Source: Gemmataceae bacterium
GTDB lineage: Bacteria; Planctomycetota; Planctomycetia; Gemmatales; Gemmataceae
DNA length: 40,801 bases
Reading direction: 5' to 3'
Assembly (NCBI GenBank): GCA_009692065.1
Contig: SHZY01000044.1
Coordinates: 1 to 40,801 of the forward strand
How positions within the stretch are numbered: the stretch's first letter is position 1; every line of letters begins with the position of its first letter. The notes beneath the pieces were generated by a model. The model ran no database searches. It saw nothing but the letters and a program-made list of their open reading frames with translations, and was not told where the DNA came from. This document shows positions 7,043 to 15,173 of this stretch, one piece after another. The translations under genes and the position numbers were made by a program.

Positions 7043-8629
7043 TCACAGCGAGAGCGGGGCAAAGCGGTCTGGCCAACCGGTCCAGCGATCGAGGGCGGCC
7101 GGTTTGATGTCGCCGCACTTTTGGCCGCGCTCCAGACAGCGGCGCTCGTAGATCATCCAGGCCGACTCCTTCGTGCCGTCGAGCAACGCCACCTCAACGG
7201 GGCCAAGCTGACCGACGGCGACGGCGTGGCGGTAGTAGGGGTTTTCCTCCAGTCCGACTTGCAGCTCTCGTTGCATCGATTGGCAATCCAGCCCCGGCGA
7301 ACTTCCCTGCACGTAGAGCCGATAGCACGGCGGGCTCGTCAGCATCGGAACAAGAAGCTGGAACTGCGGCGTCATCGGCAGGCGACTGAGCACGGCCCGC
7401 ACGTGTTCCTCCGCCAGCTTCTCGCCGACCAGATCGCTGACGAGGTCGCTCTTGCCGAGGAAACGCAGGAGAGGGCACTGCTGATGAAAGCCGACCACTT
7501 CGATCTCATCGCGCAGTTGATAGCGAGTGAGTCCGCCGGCTGTCGTGACGAGCACGCGATAGCGCCCGCCGCGCTCCAGGTGATGGGCCAGGCGAAACCG
7601 GCCGCCGCTGACTTCCTCGAACTCGAAGAAATGGCAGCGCAGCGCCAGGGCCGGCGCCGGTTGACCGACGAGTGGGAATGAGACGAAACCCTCCGTGGCC
7701 AGCAGGCCCTTCGGCTGAATCTCGACGTTCGGAAAGAGCCGCAGCAGCTCCGGCACAAACTGCCCGGCGGCTGCGTCGGTCCAGCAACTGATCAGCGCCA
7801 GCCGCGGCCAGGTCTGCCGCAGCTTTTCGGGCAACGGCGCGGACGATTGCCAGATCCGCTTGACATCCGAGCCTGAAGCGTCAGCGAAGTGGCCTGCCAA
7901 AACCTTCGCTAACGCTTCAGGCTCGGACAGCAAGGAAAGCAGCGCCGTCAAGAAGGTCGGGCTCCAGACGGAGATCAATGTCAGATCCGTGGCCGCCAGA
8001 AGGTGGCGCAGCGTGGCGTGGCGGAAAGCCGTCAGGTCGGCAAGCCGAGCCACCTCGCCGGGAACGACGAGGAGCTTGCGCAGCGCGAATTGCTCGAAGC
8101 GGCCCAGGTACGCGACGTCGTCGTCAAAGCCGATCGGCAGTCCGCCGGCGGTGCGGCGCGGCGGACCCAGAGCGGGCGAGATCGACCAATAAGCCCGGCC
8201 CGCCCGAATGGCAGGACGATGGTAAAACAGATCAGCGATCCAGGCCGCGACGCCGCGCTGAAACTGCCGGCGCAGACTCGCCGTGTAAGGGATCAGCTTC
8301 TCGCCGCCGATCGTGCCGCTGGTCGGTTCCAGCAGGCGCACGGGTTCGGCGGTGAGGACGTTCGCCTCGCCCGCGGCAATGCGGTCCACCAGCGGCGCAT
8401 AGTCGGAATAGGTCGTCGTGGGCAGGCGCTCCTGAAACTCGGCCGGGCCGGCGATCTTCGCAAAGCCGTGCCGCTGGCCAAACCAGGTGTCGCGATTCGC
8501 CCTCAAGATCTGCCCGAGCACGTCGGCCTGCGTCTCTTGAACGCGCCGGCAGGCCCTGGCGAACCGCATGCGCTCGCCAGCACACTTGAGCATCCAGGCC
8601 GTATTGAGCGACCACGCCCACACGCTCAC
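7043..8629 (-). CDS. GH3 auxin-responsive-promoter family acyl-amido synthetase-like protein
   Basis: The protein has 528 residues. GH3 enzymes belong to the ANL adenylation superfamily and join an acyl acid to an amino acid via an acyl-adenylate; bacterial members are poorly characterised. Seen here: QADVLGQILRANRDTWFGQRHGF, the P-loop-like LLEPTSGTIGGEKLIPYT, YWSISPALG, DVAYLGRFEQFA, ISCWTDAAAGQFVPEL, LLATEGFVSFPL and GRYRVLVTTAGGLTRYQLRDEIEVVGF, in family order. The start is a GTG that overlaps the TGA of the preceding gene by four bases and follows CTGGAGG, so translation is coupled. A longer ATG frame exists but would overlap the neighbour by 90 bp. Residues about 235-255 (SEPEALAKVLAG and on) are encoded by a palindromic repeat inserted in frame. 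Confidence 0.88.
   Translation of the reverse strand: MSVWAWSLNTAWMLKCAGERMRFARACRRVQETQADVLGQILRANRDTWFGQRHGFAKIAGPAEFQERLPTTTYSDYAPLVDRIAAGEANVLTAEPVRLLEPTSGTIGGEKLIPYTASLRRQFQRGVAAWIADLFYHRPAIRAGRAYWSISPALGPPRRTAGGLPIGFDDDVAYLGRFEQFALRKLLVVPGEVARLADLTAFRHATLRHLLAATDLTLISVWSPTFLTALLSLLSEPEALAKVLAGHFADASGSDVKRIWQSSAPLPEKLRQTWPRLALISCWTDAAAGQFVPELLRLFPNVEIQPKGLLATEGFVSFPLVGQPAPALALRCHFFEFEEVSGGRFRLAHHLERGGRYRVLVTTAGGLTRYQLRDEIEVVGFHQQCPLLRFLGKSDLVSDLVGEKLAEEHVRAVLSRLPMTPQFQLLVPMLTSPPCYRLYVQGSSPGLDCQSMQRELQVGLEENPYYRHAVAVGQLGPVEVALLDGTKESAWMIYERRCLERGQKCGDIKPAALDRWTGWPDRFAPLSL
7866..7927. repeat. Palindromic repeat inside the GH3 gene, GAGCCCGAAGCGC family
   Basis: Arms of 24 bp (TCCGAGCCTGAAGCGT outermost) with one mismatch flank a short loop. 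The arms match the intergenic hairpins at 17803-17859 and 30987-31045 in their GAGCC(C/T)GA(A)GCG core. Here the element lies wholly within coding sequence and is read in frame, adding about 21 residues to the GH3 protein. Confidence 0.85.
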
Positions 8630-9360
8630 GTTACCTCCAGCGCGGCCGGCGCCCGTCCCATGATGCGGTAGGCGGCGCGGGTGAAATTGGCGCGCGTCAG
8701 CGGGGCGAGGCAGCACAGCTCGTCGCCCAGCGTGTGGTCTGGATTGCGCGACTGGAAGAAACGGATGTGCGGATCGCTCAGCCGTTCGTCGGTGATGTCG
8801 GCCACGCCAGCGCGGAGCCGATACTGGCTAGCGGTCGCCCGGATGACGCCCGCGTCCGCATCGTACGTCTCCGGATACCGCGGCCGCGCCAGGAAATCGA
8901 TCACGGGCCGCACCCACGCCGGCGCTGCGACGTCGTGCTGCGGATAGAATTCGCGAAAGAAGATCGGCAAGAAGCGGTACGTCTTGTAGCCTTGCGAAAT
9001 CAGGAACCAGTACAACTCGGCCTCGGGATGCGTGTCGATGAGCGAAAGCGCCAGCCCGCCCCAGACGTGAATCAGGGCCTGATCGCCCCAGTATTCGCGA
9101 TCGATGATGGTGTCGCCGGAGAACAGCGCCTTGATGGGCCGGCCTTCGACCTCAACCTCCAGCAGCCGCTGCGTCGAGAAACCGCACAATCGGCCTGTGC
9201 CGGCATCGGCGAGCAGGATCACCCAGTGCTTGTCGTCCAGGTCCGCCTCGAAGATCGGCCGCTGGACGTTGACGAAGTGCCGATCCATCAACGCAAACAT
9301 GGCGTCGCGTTGCTCGGCCGACAGATCCGCCGCCGCGACCAGCCGACCGGAAAGTTTCAT
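8626..9360 (-). CDS. Uncharacterised protein of a GNAT/GH3 operon
   Basis: The protein has 244 residues with no signal peptide or membrane span. The ATG overlaps the TGA of the upstream GNAT gene (ATGA), and its own TGA overlaps the GTG start of the GH3 gene, which fixes both ends. Its N-terminal half (residues 10-110: QRDAMFALMDRHF, DLDDKHWVILLAD, GRLCGFSTQRLLEVEVEGR, ALFSGDTIIDREYWGDQAL) has the strand-helix rhythm of an acetyltransferase-like fold, and FLISQGYKTYRFLPIFFREFYP follows. I do not recognise a named family. Coupling suggests it works with the GH3 enzyme, perhaps handling the same acyl or amino substrate. Confidence 0.8.
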   Translation of the reverse strand: MKLSGRLVAAADLSAEQRDAMFALMDRHFVNVQRPIFEADLDDKHWVILLADAGTGRLCGFSTQRLLEVEVEGRPIKALFSGDTIIDREYWGDQALIHVWGGLALSLIDTHPEAELYWFLISQGYKTYRFLPIFFREFYPQHDVAAPAWVRPVIDFLARPRYPETYDADAGVIRATASQYRLRAGVADITDERLSDPHIRFFQSRNPDHTLGDELCCLAPLTRANFTRAAYRIMGRAPAALEVT

Positions 9361-10466
9361 AGGCTGCCCAGCTCCAGGTATTGCTTGCGGCCATCCAGGG
9401 CCAAGCGTGCCGTGTCTCCATCCGGCCAGCATACCAGAAACAGAAGCGAAGTGTAACAGGCTGCCTGAAACCTTCTGGCCACGGCGAACAGCGGATCGCG
9501 TTCGTGTAGCCCGAGCAGCAAATGCGTCGCCCGCTTGCCGCCGCACAGGTCGCGCAGCCGCCCCAGCAGATCGCCGAAGACGGCCACATCGTCATCCGCG
9601 ACCAACGGCAGAGCGCCCATCAGCGTGGGCAGCGGCTCACCGGTGGCAGGCAGACGGGCCGTGCCGCGCAGCCGGGCTGTCAGGTTGTAAATGGGCCGAA
9701 CACAGCGCAGCCAGGTCGAGTAACCGTGGACGATTTGCTGGCGGAAGGCACGCTGATCCCAGCCGGTGAGCATGCCGACGATGCGTCCGCCGCGCTCTGC
9801 AAGCAGGAGGCGATCCAGCTCCAGGCCGCGCAGCAATCCGTCCGGCGACAGAAAAGCCTCCGCGCGGTACACGGGGAAGAACTGTCGCCGCGGGCCGACC
9901 GTGTTCAGAAATTCGACGACCGCGGGCAGATCGGCGGCTTGCGCCACGCGAATCGCCGAGGATGGGGCAGCGCTTGCCTTGCGCTGCGGCAATGCGATCG
10001 CGATCGTGTGAAAGCGCCCCGCCGGATGGTACGCCGGCAGCCGGGCCCGGCCTGACGTGAGCACGGCGAGCGCCGCCTCGTTTCCGTCAGCGATGGTCGT
10101 CAAGTAAAAGGGCGTGCGCCCGTCGGCGTGGAGACGGTGGAAGTAGGCGTAGCCGCGCGCGATCAGGCCGCGGTTGCGATGCTCAGGCAATAGCCGCAGA
10201 CTGCTGAGATAGCCGATGGTTCGCGGCTCGCCGTTGACGTAAAGCTCGCGCAGCGATCGGCAGCCGAAGCCGACGATGCGCCCCGTGTCCTGATCGCGGC
10301 AGCCCACCACCTGGCGCGAAAACCCATCGACGACGGCCCCGCCAAACCAGCTCGGTTCCCGCCGAAAACTGACCGCCATCCGCCCCGCCATCGGCGTGGC
10401 CGCCAGCACATGCCGCAGATCGGCGTCATCGTCCGGCCCCGCAAGCTCAAATTGAAACCGGCTCAT
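9357..10466 (-). CDS. GNAT family N-acetyltransferase
   Basis: The protein has 369 residues and is the first gene of the three-gene minus-strand operon. The N-terminal half is a GNAT domain: GRIVGFGCRSLRELYVNG, then IGYLSSLRLLPEHRNRGLIARGYAYF, which is strand beta-4 followed by the acetyl-CoA pyrophosphate-binding R-x-R-G-L motif, and FYLTTIADGNEAALAVL. The C-terminal half looks like a second, decayed acetyltransferase-like domain (IRVAQAADLPAVVEFLN, ERGGRIVGMLTGWDQRAFRQ). The start is preceded by AAGGCGG. The acceptor is unknown. The two-domain layout and coupling to the next two genes suggest a small-molecule or lipid-modifying role. Confidence 0.85.
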   Translation of the reverse strand: MSRFQFELAGPDDDADLRHVLAATPMAGRMAVSFRREPSWFGGAVVDGFSRQVVGCRDQDTGRIVGFGCRSLRELYVNGEPRTIGYLSSLRLLPEHRNRGLIARGYAYFHRLHADGRTPFYLTTIADGNEAALAVLTSGRARLPAYHPAGRFHTIAIALPQRKASAAPSSAIRVAQAADLPAVVEFLNTVGPRRQFFPVYRAEAFLSPDGLLRGLELDRLLLAERGGRIVGMLTGWDQRAFRQQIVHGYSTWLRCVRPIYNLTARLRGTARLPATGEPLPTLMGALPLVADDDVAVFGDLLGRLRDLCGGKRATHLLLGLHERDPLFAVARRFQAACYTSLLFLVCWPDGDTARLALDGRKQYLELGSL

Positions 10467-10872
10467 CGAGGCCGCCTTACGTGGACGAGGGAGGAATGAC
10501 TGGCGCTGGAGTCATCTTAGTCGAGGAGCCCGCAGCGCAAGCAAGGAAAAGTTCCTCCGTAGCTTGCGCTTTTTGAAGTTGGGCGTTTTTAGCCCCGGAG
10601 GGGCGAAAGAAACCGAGCGGAAGCCAGTTCACTTCCGCCCCGCCGGGGCTTGAGAATTTGCATGTATGGTTACCAGGGTCTTGCGACCCTGGCTACTGAC
10701 TGCCGCCCCTCCGGGGCTAGGAAATGCGCAACTTCAACCCTTGCGCTGCGGGCTCCTCGCCCCCTTTGCTTCCTCGCCATTTACCCCCGCAAACGACCAA
10801 CCAACCTTACAACTTTGGGCGGAATCCCATAAACTAGATATATCCCAGTTCAACCAGATTGAAGGAGAAGCG
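10467..10872. other. Divergent intergenic region filled with repeats
   Basis: This 406-bp gap between the GNAT operon and a small gene is mostly nested palindromes, described separately at 10523-10758. The remaining 100 bp before the small gene (AT-richer, with AACTAGATATATCCCAG at about 10831) probably holds its promoter, but no clear -35/-10 pair can be chosen. Confidence 0.5.
10523..10758. repeat. Nested palindromic repeats
   Basis: The outer arms GAGGAGCCCGCAGCGCAAG (10523 on) and CTTGCGCTGCGGGCTCCTC (to 10758) are complementary but over 190 bp apart. Between them lie other hairpins: a GCCCCGGAGGGGC / GCCCCGCCGGGGC group, CCAGGGTC-TTGC-GACCCTGG at about 10674-10691, and GCCCCTCCGGGGC near 10713. 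The simplest reading is that one palindrome family was split by insertion of one or two others. Confidence 0.75.
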
Positions 10873-11127
10873 ATGGCCAAGATTTCCTTCGTGAAAGCAC
10901 AACAGGATCTGGAAGAAGCTTGCACTTTTCTGCGGGCGTTCACGCTCGGGCGAACCGGCTTCACGCGCAAGGACGGCATTGTCGGTATTCAACGGGTGAA
11001 GGCGCAGTGCGATCGGCTTGAGAAACTCTTCGGCTCCGGGCCCAACGCCAGGAAATCAGCGACCATGGTCGCGTCGGCACGGCCACGCGTTCTGGCGGCG
11101 GAGGCACGGCTGGCGCTACTGCACTAG
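10873..11127 (+). CDS. Small hypothetical protein
   Basis: This 84-residue protein has a strong ribosome binding site, GAAGGAGAAGCG, right before the ATG. The ORF upstream of the ATG is in repeat sequence and was excluded. It is predicted helical and basic (KAQQDLEEACTFLRAFTLG, GIQRVKAQCDRLEKLFG), with no signal peptide or known motif. It lies 226 bp upstream of the sdh operon and is separated from it by a long inverted repeat, so it is probably its own transcription unit. Family not recognised. Confidence 0.7.
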   Translation: MAKISFVKAQQDLEEACTFLRAFTLGRTGFTRKDGIVGIQRVKAQCDRLEKLFGSGPNARKSATMVASARPRVLAAEARLALLH

Positions 11128-11150
11128 GATCGGCGCGCCGGCGGAGCTGC

Positions 11151-11278
11151 AAATCCGAATGTCGAAATTCGAAACAAATCCGCATACCAAACGAAGAAAA
11201 CCCGGAAGCGAGTAGTCCTCGGGAAAAGGTTCTCTTCTTCGTAATGCGGATTTGTTTTGAATTTCGACATTCGGATTT
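11151..11278. repeat. Long inverted repeat, AAATCCGAATGTCGAAATTC family
   Basis: Arms of about 35 bp (AAATCCGAATGTCGAAATTC at the left, GAATTTCGACATTCGGATTT at the right) flank about 60 bp, within which ACGAAGAAAACC and GGTTCTCTTCTTCGT pair further. It may end transcription from the small upstream gene before the sdh operon. Confidence 0.85.
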
Positions 11279-11353
11279 ACCCGCTGGCCTCTTGAAAAAG
11301 CCGGGGGCGGCGATTATGTTCATCCGCACTTCTCTTTCTTGATGGAGGCTGGA

Positions 11354-12196
11354 ATGGCGGAGGGGAAATTGAGCTTGTCGATGGCCCGCGGCACCGGCGA
11401 GACCCAGCGCGCGGATCGTTGGTGGGTACAGCCGTTGGTCGTATTCCTGGGATTCTCGGCGTTCATCGTCTACTCAACCTGGGCGGCGCTTCAAGGTGAG
11501 CATTACTGGCTTGCCAAGGATCCGAACCCGACGGTGGAGCGCAAGTACGAAGCGAACTACCTGTCGCCGTTCTACTCGCCGGAGATCTTCGGCCAATCGC
11601 CCCATGCGTTGCTAGGGGGCAAACCGGCGTGGTGGCCGGGCTGGCTGCCGTTCTCGGCAGCGCTGTTGATCTTGCCCTTTCCCGGCCTGTTTCGCTTCAC
11701 CTGCTATTACTATCGCGGCGCCTATTACAAGGCATTCTGGGCCGACCCGCTCAACTGCGGCGTCGGTGAGCCACGCAAGAGTTACTGGGGCGAAAACAGC
11801 CTGCCGCTCATCATGCAAAACCTGCATCGCTACGCCCTTTACATCGCGCTGATCTTCATCGTGCTGCTCTTCTGGGACTTCGTCCAGGCGCTGCGCTTCA
11901 AGGGACCTGACGGTTGGCATTTTGGCATCGGCATCGGCACGATCGTCTTGTTGCTCAACGTGCTCTTGCTCGGCAGCTACGCGCTCGGCTGCCATTCGCT
12001 GCGCCATCTCATCGGGGGCAACAGCGACGAGCTTGGCAAGTCGCCGACGCAGAAAAAAGCCTACGACTGCGTGAGCTGCCTGAACCAGCGCCACATGCTG
12101 TTCGCCTGGTGCAGCCTCTTCTGGGTCGGCTTCAGCGACGTCTACGTGCGGATGTGCTCGATGGGCGTTTGGACCGATTTTCGAATTGTTTTCTAG
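11354..12196 (+). CDS. sdhC: Succinate dehydrogenase membrane cytochrome subunit
   Basis: This 280-residue membrane protein anchors the succinate:quinone oxidoreductase. About five membrane helices can be seen (near residues 28-47, 97-118, 158-180, 193-213, 248-268). Five helices in one chain resemble the single-subunit, di-heme type B anchors. Candidate heme ligands are histidines in GEHYW, QNLHRYALY, GCHSLRHLIGG and NQRHMLF. The start at MAEGKLSLSM was chosen because TGGAGG lies six bases upstream. It is the first gene of the operon with the flavoprotein and iron-sulfur genes. Its stop codon TAG is the first triplet of the TAGTCCGTAGTCCGTGG repeat that fills the gap to sdhA. Confidence 0.88.
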   Translation: MAEGKLSLSMARGTGETQRADRWWVQPLVVFLGFSAFIVYSTWAALQGEHYWLAKDPNPTVERKYEANYLSPFYSPEIFGQSPHALLGGKPAWWPGWLPFSAALLILPFPGLFRFTCYYYRGAYYKAFWADPLNCGVGEPRKSYWGENSLPLIMQNLHRYALYIALIFIVLLFWDFVQALRFKGPDGWHFGIGIGTIVLLLNVLLLGSYALGCHSLRHLIGGNSDELGKSPTQKKAYDCVSCLNQRHMLFAWCSLFWVGFSDVYVRMCSMGVWTDFRIVF

Positions 12197-12258
12197 TCCG
12201 TAGTCCGTGGCAAAATCAAACGCCGGACCACGGACCACGGACCACGGACCACGAACTA
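12194..12258. repeat. TAGTCCGTAGTCCGTGG repeat between sdhC and sdhA
   Basis: The left arm TAGTCCGTAGTCCGTGG begins with the sdhC stop codon. The right part is CCACGGA repeated in tandem units of seven, ending four bases before the sdhA ATG. A stem can form between the arms. The repeat occupies the position where a ribosome binding site for sdhA should be. Confidence 0.85.
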
Positions 12259-14073
12259 ATGGCTGACTATCCTACACACGAACACGACGTCCTCGTCATC
12301 GGCGCCGGCGGCGCGGGCTTGCGGGCGTCCATCGAAGCTTCCGCAGCCGGCGTCTCGGTCGGGCTCGTTTGCAAATCGCTCCTGGGCAAGGCGCACACCG
12401 TCATGGCCGAGGGGGGGATTGCGGCCGCGCTCGCCAACGTCGATGAACGCGACAACTGGATGGTCCACTTCTCCGACACCATGCGCGGTGGCCAGTACGT
12501 CAACAACTGGCGCATGGCCCAGCTCCACGCCCAGGAAGCGCCGGCGCGCGTGCGCGAGCTGGAAGCCTGGGGAGCCGTCTTCGATCGCACGCCCGACGGC
12601 AAGATCTTGCAACGCAACTTCGGCGGCCATCGCTATCCGCGCCTGGCGCACGTCGGCGATCGCACCGGGCTGGAGCTCATTCGCACCCTCCAAGATCACG
12701 GCATCCACAAGGGCATCAATGTCTTCATGGAATACACCGTCGTCCGCCTGCTCAAAGACGGCGACCGGATTGCCGGGGCCCTCGCCTATTCGCGCGAGCG
12801 CGGCCGATTCGCCGTCTTCAAGGCCAAGGCGGTCATCCTCGCCACCGGCGGCATCGGCAAGGCGTACAAGATCACCTCAAATAGCTGGGAATACACCGGC
12901 GACGGCCACACGCTCGCCTATGATGCCGGGGCCGAACTTCAGGACATGGAGTTCATCCAGTTTCACCCGACCGGCATGATTTGGCCCCTGAGCGTGCAGG
13001 GCATCCTCGTCACCGAGGGCGTCCGCGGCGAAGGCGGCATCCTGCTCAACAACAAGGGTGAGCAGTTCATGTACAACGATATCCCCGACAACTACAAGAA
13101 TCAGACCGCCAAGGACCCCGAAGAAGGCTGGCGTTACTGTCAAGGCGACCGCAATGCCCAGCGCCCCGCCGAACTCTTGACGCGCGACCACGTCGCCCGC
13201 TGCATCATGCGCGAAGTCAAGGCCGGCCGCGGCAGCCCGCACGGCGGCGTTTACCTCGACATCGCCTGGATCAAGAAAAAGATCGCCAACGCGCCCGAGC
13301 ACATCAAGAAAAAGCTGCCGAGCATGTATCACCAGTTCAAGGAGCTGGGCAACATCGACATCACCACCGAGCCGATGGAAGTCGGCCCGACCACGCACTA
13401 CGTCATGGGCGGCGTCAAGGTCGATGCCGATACGCAGATGTCGCGCGTGCCGGGCCTGTTTGCCTGCGGGGAGTGTGCCGTCGGCATCAACGGGGCGAAT
13501 CGGCTGGGCGGCAACTCGCTGTCCGACCTGCTCGTCTTCGGCAAACGCGCCGGCGAGCATGCCCTCAAGTATGCGAAGGAACACGCCGCCCCCTCGCTCA
13601 ACGCCGACGCAGTCGAAGCCGCCGCCAAATGGGCGCTGGAGCCCTTCGATCGGCAAGGCGGCGACGAGGGACCCTACGTGATTCAGCATGCTTTGCAGGA
13701 TATGATGCAAGACCTCGTCGGCATCGTCCGCAAGGAGGACGAGATGCAGCGGGCCCTTGAAGGCCTGGCCAAGCTGAAGGAACGCGCCAAGAAAGCGAAG
13801 GTCGTCGGCAATCGCGAGTACAACCCCGGCTGGCACACCGCGCTCGATCTACACAATCTGTTGACCGTCTCCGAGGCGATCACGCGCTGTTCTCTCCTTC
13901 GCAAGGAAAGCCGCGGCGGGCACTTCCGCGAGGACTATCAAAACAAGGAAGCGGCATGGGCCAAGGTCAACCTGGTGACACGCAAGGGGCCGGACGGCGA
14001 GATGCAAGTGGAACAGGTGCCGATCCCGGAGATGCCGGCGGAGTTGAAGCAGATTATTGAGGAGATGAAATAG
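12259..14073 (+). CDS. sdhA: Succinate dehydrogenase/fumarate reductase flavoprotein subunit
   Basis: The protein has 604 residues. It oxidises succinate to fumarate and passes electrons to the iron-sulfur subunit. It shows the FAD dinucleotide fold (VLVIGAGGAGLRAS, residues 12-25), the covalent-FAD motif GKAHTVMAEGG with His46, the substrate-side motifs FIQFHPTGM and EGVRGEGGIL, TTEPMEVGPTTHYVMGGV, and the C-terminal GECAVGINGANRLGGNSLSDLLVFG. The length is usual. The start is fixed by the beginning of the flavin fold, yet no Shine-Dalgarno is present because the upstream bases are repeat units. Translation may depend on coupling or a leaderless-like mode. The stop TAG again belongs to a repeat. 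Confidence 0.96.
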   Translation: MADYPTHEHDVLVIGAGGAGLRASIEASAAGVSVGLVCKSLLGKAHTVMAEGGIAAALANVDERDNWMVHFSDTMRGGQYVNNWRMAQLHAQEAPARVRELEAWGAVFDRTPDGKILQRNFGGHRYPRLAHVGDRTGLELIRTLQDHGIHKGINVFMEYTVVRLLKDGDRIAGALAYSRERGRFAVFKAKAVILATGGIGKAYKITSNSWEYTGDGHTLAYDAGAELQDMEFIQFHPTGMIWPLSVQGILVTEGVRGEGGILLNNKGEQFMYNDIPDNYKNQTAKDPEEGWRYCQGDRNAQRPAELLTRDHVARCIMREVKAGRGSPHGGVYLDIAWIKKKIANAPEHIKKKLPSMYHQFKELGNIDITTEPMEVGPTTHYVMGGVKVDADTQMSRVPGLFACGECAVGINGANRLGGNSLSDLLVFGKRAGEHALKYAKEHAAPSLNADAVEAAAKWALEPFDRQGGDEGPYVIQHALQDMMQDLVGIVRKEDEMQRALEGLAKLKERAKKAKVVGNREYNPGWHTALDLHNLLTVSEAITRCSLLRKESRGGHFREDYQNKEAAWAKVNLVTRKGPDGEMQVEQVPIPEMPAELKQIIEEMK

Positions 14074-14139
14074 TCCGTAGTCCGTGGTCCGTAGTCAGTG
14101 GTTTGCCACGGACTACGGACCACGGACTACGGACTGTGG
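14071..14139. repeat. TAGTCCGTAGTCCGTGG hairpin between sdhA and sdhB
   Basis: Arms of about 31 bp with one mismatch flank a TTTG loop, giving a near-perfect hairpin. The left arm starts with the sdhA stop codon TAG; the right arm ends nine bases before the sdhB ATG. It is the same family as 12194-12258. In the mRNA it could act as a processing or stability signal between cistrons. Confidence 0.88.
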
Positions 14140-14147
14140 AGACGAAG

Positions 14148-14945
14148 ATGACTGCAACGGCAGAAACTCAAGGCGCCCAAATGGTCACCCTGCGCATCTG
14201 GCGCGGCGATGCCAACGGCGGCAAGTTCGAGGACTACTCGACGCCTGTCACGCACGGCATGGTCGTGCTCGATGCCGTCCATCAAGTGCAGGCGACCCAG
14301 GCCACCGACCTCGCCGTCCGCTGGAATTGCAAGGCAGGCAAGTGCGGCTCCTGTTCCGCGGAGATCAATGGCAGGCCGGCGCTGATGTGCATGACGCAGC
14401 TCGCGCATGTGCTGACCGATCAACCGATCGTCATCGAGCCGATGCAGGCGTTTCCGACCATCAAGGACCTGGTGACCGACGTATCGTGGAACTACGAGGT
14501 CAAGAAACGCATCAAGCCGTTTCAGCCGCGCAAGCCGGACGCCCCCGACGGCACCTGGCGCATGGATCAAGTGGACGTGGACCGCGTGCAAGAGTTTCGC
14601 AAGTGCATCGAGTGCTTCCTGTGCCAGGACGTTTGCCATGTGCTGCGCGATCACCACAAGCACGAAGAATTCATCGGCCCGCGCTTCCTGGTCTACGTCG
14701 CCGCGCTGGAGATGCACCCGCTCGACACGGCGGATAGGCTCGAAGACCTGAAGGACCGCGACGGCATCGGCTACTGCAATATCACCAAGTGCTGCACGAA
14801 AGTCTGCCCCGAGCACATTACCATCACCGACAATGCGATCATCCCACTCAAAGAACGCGTCGTCGATGAGTATTACGATCCCATCATGCGCCTGTGGCGG
14901 CTCTTCGTGCCGAAGCGGACGGCGTTGCCGATGGTCAGCAGTTAG
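14148..14945 (+). CDS. sdhB: Succinate dehydrogenase iron-sulfur subunit
   Basis: The protein has 265 residues and carries electrons from FAD to quinone. The N-terminal plant-ferredoxin domain has the 2Fe-2S cysteines C61, C66, C69 and C81 (CKAGKCGSCS then LMC). The C-terminal domain has C153-IE-C156-FL-C159-QDV-C163 and C210, C215, C216, C220 (CNITKCCTKVCPE), which supply the 4Fe-4S and 3Fe-4S clusters. The ATG at 14148 was chosen over an upstream frame that runs through the repeat; GTGGAGACGAAG precedes it. It completes the C-A-B operon order. Confidence 0.95.
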   Translation: MTATAETQGAQMVTLRIWRGDANGGKFEDYSTPVTHGMVVLDAVHQVQATQATDLAVRWNCKAGKCGSCSAEINGRPALMCMTQLAHVLTDQPIVIEPMQAFPTIKDLVTDVSWNYEVKKRIKPFQPRKPDAPDGTWRMDQVDVDRVQEFRKCIECFLCQDVCHVLRDHHKHEEFIGPRFLVYVAALEMHPLDTADRLEDLKDRDGIGYCNITKCCTKVCPEHITITDNAIIPLKERVVDEYYDPIMRLWRLFVPKRTALPMVSS

Positions 14946-14946
14946 T

Positions 14947-14970
14947 TTAGCCGCTCGCCTCTAGTGAGCG
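14947..14970. repeat. TAGCCGCTCGCC gene-end motif
   Basis: TTAGCCGCTCGCC followed by a weakly complementary GTGAGCG lies directly after the sdhB stop. The same 12-mer is at the dus stop (1428-1439, minus) and after the cytochrome gene (35456-35478, minus), where the palindrome is complete. Confidence 0.6.
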
Positions 14971-15173
14971 TGGCACGAACCGGGCCAGGCGGAGAGTATC
15001 TGTTTGCATGTCGATTTGGCAGACAGGGCCGGGAAAGCATGCTTGAGCCGCCCATCACTTCATGCGCAAGATGATACGAATTAACGAGTAATGACACACG
15101 AGACCGCTTGGCACTGCGTTTGCTCAAGCATTCACATGTCGCCACGAAACCCCGCGCGCGCCGAGGTGCCGCC

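Noticed and set aside
10523..10758. CRISPR-like array
   Set aside because: The repeats are palindromes of different families without regular spacing or unique spacers, and no cas genes are present.
15040..15173. CIRCE or sigma-32-like control site before clpB
   Set aside because: A TTGGCACTG stretch is present but there is no matching inverted half or well-spaced -35/-10 pair.
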